Shown here in pieces: positions 10,791-23,266 of a stretch of 64,000 bases of DNA. Numbering within the stretch: the stretch's first letter is position 1; the number at the start of each line of letters is the position of its first letter. Source of the stretch: Leucaena leucocephala (taxonomy: Eukaryota > Streptophyta > Magnoliopsida > Fabales > Fabaceae); assembly GCA_037074615.1 (NCBI GenBank), contig CM073524.1:23977406-24041405 (forward strand), in the 5' to 3' direction. The notes below the pieces were generated by a model. That model was given only the letters and a program-made list of their open reading frames with translations, searched no databases and was not told the origin of the DNA. The position numbers and the translations under genes were made by a program.

Positions 10791-12568
10791 TGATGATTAT
10801 TTTTTGACTTTATTTCTATGTTTCATTGTGTGATGTTTTGACTCTTGTTTAGTTTAGTTTATTTAGTTTCCATTTGAATATGGATGCCTTTTGCCAATAA
10901 GGTCACTGATGGCCTTTTTAACTTGCTTCCATTGTGAATCCTATAAACTCTGCATCAATTATACAAATACTACTATTGCTTTTATAAATAATTGTTGTTC
11001 ATTCTCTGATATTTTGTGAATAGAAGGTATTCTCTATAACTATAGATCCTCATCTTGTCCCTCCTATGCAATGATTTGCTTGTCAATATCAAATTTTTTT
11101 AATTGCATAGGACAAGACCTTCACATTTCCCTTTGAAAATGGGGACATTATAAATTTTAAGTTTAGGGATGTAGGGTTAATTTTAAAATTTTTTATCACT
11201 AATTGCACATATGTTAATAGAAAAAGTTTTGAAGAGAATGAGTGAATGTGTAGAATTTCACAAATTTAGACTTTTGCGTGGTGGTTATAGAAAATTGCTT
11301 TAAATTTATGAATTGTTAATCAAGATTTGCTTGCGTTGTCCGATGATTGAGAGGTTGCTTAGTTGCTATGCTTGTTAGGAGACTTTGATTGAGTATTCAT
11401 TGATGTTTGAGATCTAGTGTCAAAGCTTGTTATTCAGAAATCATGGAGCAATCTTAAGCACAATAGAGTTAATGATGCTTAGAATGATATGCTCAGGGAA
11501 TTTTCTAACAAATTAATTAGTATGTTGATTTTCATCCGAATAGTTTTAGAACATATTTTGGACCCTCTTAAAACTTATTGGTTAGCCTATAAGATTTCAA
11601 AAGATGATTAGGGCATTCTTTAAAATGCAATTGAGCCTTTTAAGCTAGCATTTATTGATTTTTCTCCCTTTACACCTTTACTTTGAGCCTAAAAGGAAAT
11701 ACCATGATGAAATTTCTTGTGTAACCCACATTTTCCTTAACCCTTAACTTGAAAAAGCCATGATTTACCTTGCTTTGAGATAAATGAAAATTATTTGAGA
11801 TGGTGAAGAGTGGTAGTGGGAAAGTGAAGTTATGAAATGAGTGGGTGTAGAGTTTGTTGAAAGTTCAAAAGATTGAGAACCAAACCATTGTTGTCTTTAA
11901 TTTTAATTTTTTTATTTAAAAAAAAGAGAAAAAAGGACAAAAAAGAAGAAAAAATAGTGAAAAAATGAAAAAAAATGTATATATTGTAGATATGCTCTTG
12001 ATTTCAAAGAAGGCTTGGTAGTAAAAAGAATCAATTGATTCTAAATTTGGGGGAGAGGTGTAAAAATTTGTGAAAGGAACTTGATGTAGGAAAGAGGAAA
12101 GGTTTGTTGTGTATATCATTTATCTCAAGGTGTTTGAAAATTTTTATCCTATATCCCTTTCTTCTCATTACCTTAACCCAATGGCCACGTTACAAGCTGA
12201 AAAGACCCTCTAATTTTGAATTCTTGAAGGATGAATTTATAGGTAGAGAGGGGTGAAGATTTCTGGCTTATGAAATTGTGAGGTTGAAAGTTTGTATACA
12301 GGTTGAAGCATTATATTTGAACTTGATCATAGTTGGAGAAGTACCTTTTGACTCTAATTACATGCACACGCTATAAGACTTTTGAAAAGCTTATTTTGAG
12401 CTTATGAATCATGCATTTTTAAATGCTACTTTGATTTTCTTTCCTGTATAGCTGCTTGAGTAACTAATGAGGACACTTTCATGCTTGCAATTAAGATATG
12501 CAATTTATTGATTCAATGTATGTTCTGTGTTTTACTCGAGGACGAGCAAAAGTTTAAGTTTAGGGGTA
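10791..12568 (+). other. non-coding 3' interior of a gypsy-type element
   Basis: No coding region is readable. The end of this stretch, CTCGAGGACGAGCAAAAG (12535-12552) and then TTTAAGTTTAGGGGTA, is the purine-rich motif that precedes the 3' LTR in Athila/Tat-type Ty3/gypsy elements. The segment is therefore taken as their long untranslated 3' region. Confidence 0.4.
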
Positions 12569-14029
12569 TGATAACTCATAGAAATTCTTATCATTCTTAC
12601 ACATTTTCCATATCTTTTATGCATTTTTGGATAGAATTGTTCATATTGTAGATAATAATTTAGGAAAATGTGCATGTTACCTAGCTAACTCAAAATGATG
12701 AATTCTTTGGATAGAATATGAATATTTTGATTAAGCTGAATCTTATAAGGATTTTTATTGATTTAGGTGCTTGGAGATAGAATGACACCTCAAGTAAAGA
12801 GCCACAAGACACCTTGAATTAAGGGAAAAGCAAAGAGTTGAAGTTTCAATGAAGCAAGTTACAACTCAAGATATGAAGAGAATGACTTCACTGTACCCAT
12901 CCCACGGCCAAAATTACTTTCATTGCGGCCAACTTGCATGAAGAACTAATGAATGGTACTCTTTGTACCTTTCACAGCAGCAAGAGCTCATAATTGGAAC
13001 TTCCCACCCTCTCTATACCTTTAGCCACGGCTAATGTTCAACGAAACTGAAACTTTATGTTTTAGCAGCTGATGCAAAAAAGTAGGATTTTTATTGAAGA
13101 AACCTTATGGAAGCTGACATTTTGCATTTGGAGAGATGAAGAGTGAGAGGTTTTGAGCTTGTAAAAGAGGATTTGAAGGCTTTGAGGCTTAGGATTGAAG
13201 CAAAGAAGTGCTTTGGAGCTACAATTCTTGGTTTTTCTAGTTCTCATTTCATTTTCTTATTTCGGTTTGCAATGAATCCGTTTATTCTTCTTAGTTTGGT
13301 TTCTTTGAAAAGTATGAGTAGCTAAATCTTTCATTTCTAGGGTTATCTTGAACTATTTTGTGGATTGAATCTTGTATTTGTCTCCTTTTATGAGTAATGA
13401 TGGTTATATGTGTTGATTTTAATCTATTCTTAAAGCTTCTTGATACTTGATCACCATTGGGTTGTTTTGTTCACTTAATTTTGACTTGAGAAAACTAGAT
13501 TAAGTGACCAACTTGTTTAAAATCATGTTTAATTTGAAATTCCTTTGACAATTGATGGTTTTATTTGATTTTAATAGAGATATTATTCTAAACTTACATT
13601 GTTAAGAAAATGGTTGGTTCTTTAACTTAGTTTTCATTAATTGGATCAAGCGATTGGGTATTTTAATGAGAAGAGCATTTAGTTTTGACTTGAGAAAGCT
13701 TAATTAAGTATTTCGAGCCATTTGATAAAAAATATATTATCATTTTTGTGATTGGAAGGTAATTTTGCTAAGGTTCATGAATTAAAAAGGACATAGATAA
13801 CCCTAAAGTCCTTTTATATATCTTGAAGTAAGAATTCTAAATTAGTTCTAGTTAAGTAGCTATTTAATTTTTACACTAATTCACTCTTTATAACACTGTT
13901 TTCTCAAATATTTGATTCCTCAACCTAATTGAAAATATAATTGCAAGAACACACTATATTTTTGCCTTAATCTCTGTAGGAACGATAATTTTTATACTAC
14001 TTGCTATGCGTATGCTTGTGGAAGCTAAA
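12569..14029 (+). mobile_element. Athila/Tat-type gypsy LTR
   Basis: The LTR starts TGATAACTCATAG directly after the GAGGACGAGCAA purine motif. It carries the typical late-LTR wording CTGTAGGAACGATAA, then TACTACTTGCTATGC near 13975-14010. After about 14029 comes AATGGCGAACAG, resembling the start of the TGGCGCC primer site, and then a T-rich leader typical of Athila elements. The LTR thus has interior-type sequence on both sides. No second copy is present, so the boundaries are approximate. Confidence 0.45.
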
Positions 14030-15909
14030 TGGCGAACAGACCTCTAGATTGCATGTTTTTTCCTTTTGTTCTTTGTTTCTTTAGTGTTTTTATTCTTATT
14101 TTTGATTGACAATATCTTTATGCTTATTTGATTTTTTCCTTTTGTTTTTGGTTTGTGAATACCAGTTGTTTCCTTTAATGAGAATATATTCACAGGGTTA
14201 GCAAAAAAAACACTCACTACAACCTTTCCTAATAAGAGAGGAGAATTCACACAGACATTCACATGCTTATCTGAGGGTGGAATTAGTAATCTCACTATTT
14301 TGTTGAGGTGCTTGATGCTATTGTATTGGGGGGAAAACATTATTTGGTTATGCAGGTTAGAGAAAAGTAAAGGGTGGCAATTGAGGAAAGAAATCCAACT
14401 ATCATAGTCAAAGAAACAACAAAGAAAGATTGCCAGTGCCTCCCTAAGCTATTTAACATTATTGACCTCTTGATTAATTCAATGAGTTATCATAAAAGAG
14501 GAGTTTCTACGTAGGATATCTCAACCCATTGTGATATTGTTAATCAAAGACACAATTATATGTAATTAATTACATTCCTATCCATAAGTGGAGTTTGATC
14601 AATCTTCCTCTTATCATATATGCAATCAATTTAAAGTCACATGTTAAAATTGAAACATATAACTTTGCCTTGGACAAAATGGACCTGAGACTATAAGGCT
14701 GGAAGGCGAACACATTATCTTTAGTTGCAAGGCATGCCTTGGTATCTTTAGTTGTCATGACCATGCCTTCATATGCCATGCAAACCATGCCATTTTCAAT
14801 AGGCACTTGCAAAGCGATAGACAAATGATGTAGAAATATCGTCTGGGGAAGTATGACATCAACATGTAAAATTTATCTAGTCTTGTGGAACAATGTGTGT
14901 AGAGGAAAAGCCCAAGATAGTTTGGGTCTTAGATATGTAAAGGACCAGAACACAACGTTCATGTTGAAATTGGATGGAGCCTTATCAAACGTTATGATCT
15001 TTTATGGGTAAAATTCATGAGAGAAAAATAAGTGTGAAAACGATACAATTCCAAGGTTGAACGATACAACTTTGAATCCTGTACATGGTCAGGCATTCAT
15101 TTAACTAGAAGAAAGTCGATGAAAGTCTTGCATAACATATAAGTGATGGAAAACATGTTTTTGGAAAGATGGTTTGGTGCCTAATTTGGAAAAACTACCA
15201 AGCTTAGCCGTAAGAGAAATTCTAGAATATATTCTCGAATAGAAAGTGGCAGATTGAATCTCGCCTTCCAATGGGTAGATTAGAGCAAATTTCATGGTTT
15301 CCTTCTCCACCATATGGTTGATGCTATTACTTGAATGAACATTAATGCCTGTGAGCAAGAAGATACCTCATCTTGGAGATGGTCATAAGATGGCAGCTTT
15401 TCCTTAAGTCTACTTATGGCTTTATAGGTAGACATTGACCTCATGGTCAACAATGGTTTTGGAGATATATATGGAAGCTGAAGGTACCTCAACAATATCG
15501 GATCTTTCAGTGGATTTGTGTTAATGACTGAGTCTTGACTAATATGGCTCATGCTCAACGAGGGTAGGAGACTATGCTCTATACTCTCAGGGATTGCTTC
15601 TATGAACCCAAACTTGAAATTTAGTGCTACCACGTAATATATGGGACCACTTCTTTAGCTTAGTCAACTTAGGGGATTGATTATGTTGAATTTGGGAATG
15701 TCTGATTGTGTCAGAGGATATAAGTGGAACCTTTGGTTTGTTATCTTTTGTAGGAATCTATGGCTGGGCTAAAATGAAAAAAACCTTTTGTGGTTCTCTG
15801 CCTAAATGTGATGAGCTAGTGGTATGATCGCGAGTATTCCTGTTATGGGGATAATACAACTTTGTAGCAAGGAAGCTGTGTTACCACGGGTCAATAATGG
15901 CAACCTCTA
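14030..15909. other. retroelement leader and unclassified sequence
   Basis: 14040-14160 is the T-rich leader following the LTR. From there to about 15900 open frames of 60-113 codons exist on the minus strand (for example 14570-14824 and 15292-15633), but I recognise no domain in them. The boundaries of the element are not visible. Confidence 0.25.
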
Positions 15910-16350
15910 TCGGTGGGTGTCTATAAATTTAATGTCGACGGCTCCTTCTATGCAGCTACTGGGAAGGGAATGTGAGGAGGTCTTGTAAGGAATCATGAAG
16001 GTGAACTTATTTGTGGTTTCATGTACAAATCAGAAGTTGGGTCTAGCTTCACTGCGGAAGCTTGGGGAATTATGTGGGCGTTAAAACTTGCCTGGGATTG
16101 GGATATGAAGCCTATGATGATTGAGAGAAACTGCTACGAGGTGGTTAATGTTATTCAAAACCCTATCCCATTTGAGCACCCTAACCGTGTTCTTCAGATG
16201 GAGATCTATAATATGGTGTGAGAGATTGGCGAGTTGATGTCATCTTATGTGATAGTGAGGCAAATGTCATTGCAGATATTCTAGCACCTGATGCTCGAGA
16301 CATGCTGATGGATTTCATGGTACTGTCTACTCCATTAGACACTATCTAGT
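15910..16350 (+). pseudogene. LINE-type RNase H domain, one stop and one frameshift
   Basis: In one frame the sequence reads KFNVDGSFY, a stop (TGA near 15973), GGLVRNHEGELICGFM, AEAWGIMWALKLAWDWDM and VNVIQNPI. This is a nearly full plant LINE RNase H: NVDGS holds the first catalytic Asp and AEAWGI the catalytic Glu. After 16221 the frame shifts and continues with DSEANVIADILA, holding the last Asp. The stop and frameshift show that it is a decayed LINE end, with no reverse transcriptase upstream. Confidence 0.65.
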
Positions 16351-16594
16351 CTACCCTATGAAAGGATCTGTTAGTCATGTCACAAGACATAACCACCAAT
16401 CCACAGTAGTTAGTTGATTGTTTTTGTTTTTATTTATCCTTTTTTCTTATAGAAACTTATTTTCATTTTTTATTTATATTTCCACTTTTTTTCCATTTTC
16501 TCGTTCCCTCAAAATCATTCAAATGAACAAAATGGGGCGAATATAGATATATTTGTTGGCTTTACTTCAACTAAGTACTCTTTAACGTACCAAC

Positions 16595-16748
16595 GTAGGT
16601 TTGGTCTAGAGGTAGGAGTTAATTCCTCACAATATGACGAACTAAGGTTTGAATTCTCGCTATAAGATGTATCAAATATTTAATGCACAACAGTACCTCA
16701 AATAGGATTGTATCTAATAGAAGGATACCTATATGTAGCAAAAGAAAA
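16595..16748 (+). mobile_element. tRNA-derived SINE (second family)
   Basis: An A box (TGGTCTAGAGG, 16602-16612) and a B box (GGTTTGAATTC, 16646-16656) stand about 34 bases apart, as in pol III promoters. The copy ends near 16748 in an A-rich tail (AGCAAAAGAAAA). Flanking duplications were not resolved. The sequence outside the boxes differs from the SINE copies at 34950, 45385 and 63715. Confidence 0.4.
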
Positions 16749-17276
16749 GGTATACTTTAACATGAGTGGACATGTGACCTAAGCATTAAAATCTATATAT
16801 TTAATTTTTTTAAAAAAAATTATTTTAATCTCTATAGAATTTAAAATAAAAATAATCTAAACTGTTAATTTTTTCAAAAAATATTTTTTTTATTTAAAGA
16901 TCATTAGTTAAAAAATTTAAATATAGATTGTTAAAACTATATTTGGATTGTTGCAAATCTAATTGAAACTATGAGTATCATAATACTCATATTTATAATC
17001 AGCATTGAAACTTGTTTCATCAACATACTAATGATCTAGTGTCCACAATGACCTTATTACACTTTCTTGAATTTAAAGTTGGGTATGTGAGCGTGAGTTT
17101 TCCTTATCTGTGGAAAGATCAAAGATGTAGATATGGTTGGGTGCCATAAATTGTCCCTGGTAAGAAAAAAAGTTTTCTTTTTTGTTGATAAAAATACAGG
17201 GCCAAGGCCCATATTATGATTCTATTATCATTTGTAGGATAGAAACTCCCACCCAATCACCAACAAAACCCAGCAC
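16749..17276. other. AT-rich spacer
   Basis: No supported gene. The part near 17185-17215 (AAAATACAGGGCCAAGGCCC) may belong to the 3' end of the minus-strand LINE that follows. Confidence 0.3.
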
Positions 17277-17420
17277 AATTGGTTGATGGATGGGTTTCTT
17301 AAATATAATTTCTTGAGTTTGAACCATGACGTGTGTATGGAAAAGACTTTTTTAAGAGAGGAAAAATCTATTTCGGTGATCTCTATACCTCAGGAGGATT
17401 AGTCTTTAGTTATCAGCTGA
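17277..17420 (+). mobile_element. possible SINE-like copy
   Basis: A weak A-box-like AATTGGTTGATGG (about 17278-17290) is followed by a good B-box-like GAGTTTGAACC (17315-17325) and then by a tail with CTCAGGAGGATTAG. No poly(A) tail or target duplication is evident, so this is tentative. Confidence 0.25.
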
Positions 17421-17479
17421 GAGATACCTCTTGAACTCTACCAAAGAAAACTCTCCCTCTTTATTGCTTTTAGTAAGCT

Positions 17480-18360
17480 AGAATTTGTACAATTGCCATC
17501 CTCACTTTTTTCTAGAATATGCATGTCAGATTTAGAATCACATTCTACAATCAGCAAACTACAATTCAAATCTGAACACATCCACAAAAAACCTGTCAAA
17601 ACACCCAACAATTAAGCCTTGATAGCCGAAAGTTTACCAGCTTCTTTGCAATATCATGTATCCATCTTCCATCGTTATTTCTTACTAGTCCCCCACATGT
17701 AGTTGTTGCTGCTCCATCCACATTCAATTTTAACCATCCCACATAAAGAGGCTACCAACTAACATGCTTCAACTGTCTTCTTATTCCTATTGTCCTGTAT
17801 TTCCCATTTACTACTAGAACTTCTTGTACATACTTCTTTATCAGCACATTCTAATTTTTTGGGAAGCTAATCCTTCCTCAAATATACTTCTATTCCTTCA
17901 ATTCTACAAGTGCCAGCATGTTAACCTGAACTTTACTACCCATTTTACTTCCTTTTTACTTAGGTTCCACAAAAACCAGTAATTTCCTTGCATTTGATAG
18001 AACTGAACCTCCCTAACCTGCTCACCCATCAATTCCCATACCTTAGGATATGCATCAAGTTCTCTATTACATTACCACATTTATAACAATCTACCATCGA
18101 GCTCATCAGTTTTCCCCTTCCCTCAGTCGTTAGAAGCAGATCATTTGCAGCAATCCACATGAAAAACCTAAACTCTTCTTGGCCTTCTCCACTTCCAAAT
18201 CTTTGCCCACAACTTGTCTTTAATTCCTTGTTCACCTTGAAAACAGTGATACATATTAGCAACTATATATTCCTTCTATAAAGCACTTCCCCATTTTATA
18301 TCGTTTGCTCCAAACTCAACATTTGGAGGAGGCATTTCCATTATAAGTCTCACCTCTTCT
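17480..18360 (-). pseudogene. LINE fragment: zf-RVT region plus RNase H
   Basis: On the minus strand the sequence first encodes the zinc-binding region that follows plant LINE reverse transcriptases (FFMWIAANDLLLTTEGRGK and VDCYKCGNVIENLMHIL). After several breaks an RNase H start follows (GWLKLNVDGAATTTCGGLV, about 17700-17760). A piece with IVECDSKSDMHILEK, holding another catalytic Asp, lies near 17515. Frames change several times and stops are frequent, so the element is dead. The reverse transcriptase itself is not visible upstream (above 18360). Confidence 0.6.
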
Positions 18361-20456
18361 TTGGCAGCACCATTCTCAGTTTCTGGAAGTTCTAGTCCCT
18401 ACTACTATTTACCATGTCTTTCATGACATATTAGTATATTGATATACCAAGGTTTTCTATCATGTCAATGTTGATATGTAATGGTATTATATAATACTTC
18501 TTTCTCTCTGCATAATTTATCGATATATTAGTATATTTAAGACTAACCCAATTTTTTTTATGATTTAAGTGGTATTTTTGTCCTGAAAGTATTCCTTGAG
18601 GAGCTATATTGTCACACCTTATCTTTCACATGCTTTAAGGACCAAACGGTAGAAATTGGAACCAATTTTAGGGTTATTAAAGTTAGAAAACATAAAACTG
18701 GAAATTTACCTTCTCAGGCACTGTTCACTGTGCAAATTCTAAAGAAATAACACAACTTCAAAAATTTATAACTAATTCTAGAAAAATTTAAATGAAGTAG
18801 TTCAAATTGCTAAACGAATATCATTAAATCCTTTTTAAGGAAAAAATAATTCGTTGATAATGCTCCCACTGAGTCAATACCAAATGAGCCCCAAAATTTA
18901 CTGTTTATCTAGACGCTTTCCTAGTTCTTAGATTTGGTCCCTTAGCTTTCAAAATTTATTTCTCATCGTACAGACATCCAAATAAGGAGTTTAATATAAC
19001 AAATTGAAGCTCGAAATGTCTACTATAAACATACAAAATATCCCGTATTTATTCCATCATTTTCTATTTTTTCTAGGCAGTCTCAAAGTTGCTGCCATAA
19101 CAGAACATTGTATCTCTTTATATTACCATGTTTATAACAAAGTCATGAACTAAACATGCTATTCTACATCAATCTTCTCTTTGCTTAGCTTCGTCTCTGT
19201 AGTGAGAAGGGCTTTTTGTGTTTGGTGGGAAATGGAAGGGGTGAGATTTTGGGGGAAAATCTCAGTAGTAAACAATACCACACAATATATACAAGATAAT
19301 GATTGGTGCTAATGTATGTGCTTACAGTGATCATGCTAGCATAATGATATATTTGCTTGATTCAATTTTTTTACTTACAACATATGGCCATAGCCTAAAA
19401 AGAAATAGAGCTTCAATCAATCGTACATGATTCCCTTTAATCAAGCCAAGCAAATAACACATTGAATACCTAAGCAATCAATCATACAAGTTAGGTAAGT
19501 TCGCTATCTTCAGATAGCTTTTCCTTAACCTTTACTTTTAGACCTTTGCCTCTTGGTTTGAAGTCCTCTTTACCACAAAGGTCAAAGCCTAACATAGCAT
19601 AATGATCTACACATCATAGTCTATTTAAACAAGTTCCAAACTTGGTTCAGGCTCAATATCCTTGACCGATAAGCCCATAACTATCTTTAATTTTGGTTAA
19701 TTATCTTTCCCTTTGAATTAATTTGTGCATTGACTATTTCCCACACAATTTTGCCTAAGGAATCCAAATATGGAATCAGAATTGGAAAATTCCAACTCCT
19801 CCTTTGAATATGGATAGAACTGTGAAGTTTGAAGAATTTTTTCCATAAATTCTACTTTTGATTTTAATGCTTTCAACTCTTGTCCTTTGATCCAATCTTA
19901 TACAATTTCACCTTTTGGACTCAATGGAAGCATGAAAATCATCAAAACAACTCTCCTTTTTCCAGTTTTAGTCTTGGCCGAGAGGCCCCTTTGTGTGAAA
20001 GTAAAGGATTATACAATTAATTCAAGGTATAAATATCAATCTAAACTTGTTTAAGTTAAGATTACATGGTTCAATTTCAATTTATCCCTTCCCCTAATCT
20101 GGACGGCCATGACTAGCAAGCATACTAAGGGATTTCTCACAATTTCTTCCATTAAAATCCTAGATTCAAGCTTCTAAATTGAAGGAATATAAGATAGGAC
20201 AGATTACTTACCTCGAATCCTAGCTAGCTTGAACCCTAGGTGCTTTGGATTACCCCTGGACTGCTCTTACATAGGTTGAGTTTTCAAAATGCAAGAGTTT
20301 CCTCGTGGTTCCCTTATGGACGACGGTTTTCACTTGTGCAGGGTATTTATAGCAAAGTTTCAAGGGTTTTAGGACTAATCCACCCCTGGAGTTGATAATT
20401 AGTACAACTCCTTAATTCAACTCCTGATTGGTTACTTTTTCACTTAATTACAATGA

Positions 20457-20508
20457 TCACTTTTACTTAACATTAGTTTATATCACTTTTACTTAACATT
20501 AGTTTATA
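20457..20508. repeat. 26-bp tandem repeat, two copies
   Basis: TCACTTTTACTTAACATTAG plus TTTATA occurs twice in direct succession (20457-20482 and 20483-20508). Confidence 0.9.
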
Positions 20509-21332
20509 TTAATTGTGTGGTTTAAACTTCTTCTTCCTCAAGAATAAGACATGTGGCGCTATGTGTGGGTCCCACAGGGATACCTCACATGGTGACTCAC
20601 ACCTTCTGGAAGCCTTCAATGGCTTCATACAGAGTTATGTCAAATTTTGACCAATCTCATACTGTATTGAAGGATTTTTCTAAATTATTAGACTGTCCTT
20701 TAGTCCAATAATTTTCACGTGTTACAATAGTATTATTTGTCAAATAAACACTATCTAAAAGATTACTAATAAAAGTCCCTTTATTAGATCAATTCCCCAG
20801 TTATAACTATAACCGAGTAACTATAATTTTTTTTAAAATTACTAAAATATTACTTTAATGTACTTGGGCTCTCTAGACTTATCCATCATGGTTTTAGGCC
20901 TCTAACTAAGCCAAACTCCTCTAATGGCCCAATTATCAAGAAACTTCTACTAAAGCCTCTACCGGGTATCCTAATTCACCTTAAATTCTATTATAATTTT
21001 CACAGGGCTCCTTTAAGGGTTTCTATCAATTCCATAAACTCTTATAATTAATAAATTAATTTCCTATAAAATTTTATCCAAATATGAGGTTCAGAAGGTT
21101 CAATAAAAATTATAGATAATTTTCTAGAACTTCAAAAATTAATATCAATTTTTTGGGACCTCAAATCAAAATTTTATGCCATGTTTAATTAACCAAAATA
21201 ATTTTCTCTATCTCTTGGTGAAACATTGGACTCAAACTCTTCGAAGCAATTTTTGGCCACTTTAGGCTCAATTTCCTCAAAATTACGCTTTTGCCCCTAG
21301 AAACTGTTTCAATGTTCAATTAAGTCATTTTA

Positions 21333-21427
21333 TCTTTTAAATTACCCTTGATACTTTAGGACTTTTCATTTAAGTCCTTTTCTCTTTTAAACTACCCTTG
21401 ATACTTTTAGACTTTTCATTTAAATCC
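21333..21427. repeat. about 49-bp imperfect tandem repeat, two copies
   Basis: TCTTTTAAATTACCCTTGAT, then ACTTTAGGACTTTTCATTTA and so on, is repeated with a few changes starting at 21382 (TCTTTTAAACTACCCTTGAT). Confidence 0.8.
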
Positions 21428-21826
21428 CTCTCCTCTATACCTTTACTATTCATTTCCTTTTTCTAACTTAAACCTCCTCTGACATATGTATTACTATCAC
21501 GTATGTGACATATGTTACTCTAGAAATTTTTTTAGGGTTAATATCATCTCGTAAGTATTATTTTAAAGCAAAGTCACCCCCAATTTAACATTTAACAGAC
21601 ATAGATCATCAACTTAATCCAAATGTGCTGATGTGGTCTGTAAGATAGAATAGTTTTATGCCACATAGTATATTTTTATGCCATGTCATACTTGCATGAT
21701 TAAAATGAAGGGAATTGGAAGACACGCAGCGGAAATTAACTTTAAAAATTTTTCCATTCCCAGCCAGGATCTACCGAATGTGTTTAAGTCAAGGAGAAAG
21801 AAGTGTTACCTTCGGTTTCGAGCTTT

Positions 21827-22157
21827 GGTCGCGACCTCAGTGTCCACTAGTCGCGACTCCTCGCCTCTGGAACTTTCAGTCGCGACCTCCTCAGCTTTTA
21901 GTCGCGACCTCCTCTGCTTCTAGTCGCGATCTGTCGCCTCTGGAGTTGTTAGTCGCGACCTCTTCTGCCTCTAGTTGCGACCGGACGTCTCTGGAGTTTG
22001 TAGTCGCGACCTACTATGCTTCTAGTCGCGACCTGTCGCCTCTGGAGCTTTTAGTCGCGACCTCTTCAACTTCACATCGCGACCTGTCTCCTCTTTTCGG
22101 ATTTCTGACGTTCAGATGCCCGTTTGGTTGCGACCTAAGTGTGTTCTGGTCGCGACC
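21827..22157. repeat. array of 13 GGTCGCGACC-type palindromes in the LTR
   Basis: The core (A/G)GTCGCGAC(C/T) occurs 13 times, mostly 22 or 29 bases apart, so that a 51-base higher-order unit is visible in the middle. GGTCGCGACC is its own reverse complement. Three cores carry a C-to-T change (GTTGCGAC at two sites, GTCGCGATC at one). Confidence 0.95.
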
Positions 22158-22993
22158 TGTCTTCGTGTCTAGCCGTATCGTAGAAGTCGACAGCTCAGAT
22201 CGGCTTCCTCTACCGGTATCCACACGAACAGCGTTCCAATCGTGAACGACGTGCTAGCGCCTCTTGTCCCTTTAGGGCTTTCTAGAGATTCCGTCCTCAC
22301 CCTCTCTATCTCGGCAGTTTCTTATGTGCAAACCTTTTGCACTCTCCCTGCCCCCTTTTCTCACGACTGAATGTGTGTGAAGAGATCTATATTGTCTGTC
22401 GAACCCTAGCTCCTAATGTCAAATATATAGGAAGCTATCGGGCTTCTAATAGGGCCGGGCTTCAGAATTAATCTTATATTAATTCTGAATTAATACAATA
22501 TCATATATTGCATAATTTAATAAGAAACTGATTAAATAAATATGGTTTATATTAAATCCGTCCCACAGATTTAATTCACCTATTTATTTAATTTAAAATA
22601 AAGATAAGACAGAATTATATTTGATTTATTCTCATAAATCAAATTTGAGATATCTTATCAATTTGAATTTCAAATTCAAATAGATCATATCCATTTAAAT
22701 TCAAATTCAAAATTGATAGAGATTTAATTTATCCTTATAAATTAAATCTTACAAATATCTCTTATATTATTTATATAATATATATATAAACTAATTTATA
22801 TATATATATAAAATATATATCCACCCTAGATTATTCATTGAATTTAGACATCTCTTAGATTCAATGAATCTGGACATCATAGCTCGTATTGGGCTGTTTT
22901 GTGTGCGACCCTGTAGGCCCATATGAAGTTGGCAGTGGCCCAGTTACTATACTGACCCACAAGTCGTAAGCGGTCTCTAGCAAGGCATTACGA

Positions 22994-23266
22994 CTACCCA
23001 AAACATATGAGGATCGATAAACGATGTAACCTTTCATACAACCATATCACGTCCCTTTTGTCACACGATATTTCGGTCAAGGATGAGGCATGGTGAACGT
23101 CATCCTCCTGTTCCTGACCGTTACTTTCTCGATCCCTGAGTAGTCTGAATATAGAAATGGAACTACCCTTCCATTCCAGTATGGCCATACATTTCTCAGA
23201 CTCACTCATCGAGGGGCCCAGTAATATCTCTCTACGAATGTGAGGGACAAATTCCATCTTGACCAT
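22994..23266 (-). other. 90-codon open frame in LTR, sense orientation
   Basis: An uninterrupted frame (MVKMEFVPHIRRE...) runs in the transcriptional sense of the element inside the U3 part of the LTR. The same frame with an identical predicted protein is in the other LTR (30193-30465) and in the solo LTR (59184-59456). I recognise no domain. It may be chance, or U3 sequence conserved for another reason. Confidence 0.3.

Larger units (their letters stand above)
18361..21700. other. unclassified repetitive DNA, possibly an LTR read on the minus strand
   Basis: No coding region was recognised. TGTCACACCTTATC at 18611 would, on the minus strand, be a GGTGTGACA end typical of some gypsy LTRs. 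A TATAAATACCCTGCAC motif on the minus strand (about 20336-20351) is followed by transcribed-looking sequence, then by a strong splice-donor-like GAGGTAAGT near 20210. Together these suggest an LTR or LTR-derived promoter on the minus strand. No second copy exists in the window to prove it. Confidence 0.25.

Noticed and set aside
21715..22245. Open frames of 81-180 codons on the + strand across the LTR palindrome arrays (also 28914-29456, and the minus strand of 60199-60646)
   Set aside because: They run antisense to the element or through a tandem repeat whose unit lacks stops. The Ser/Arg-rich predicted sequence merely reflects the repeat.
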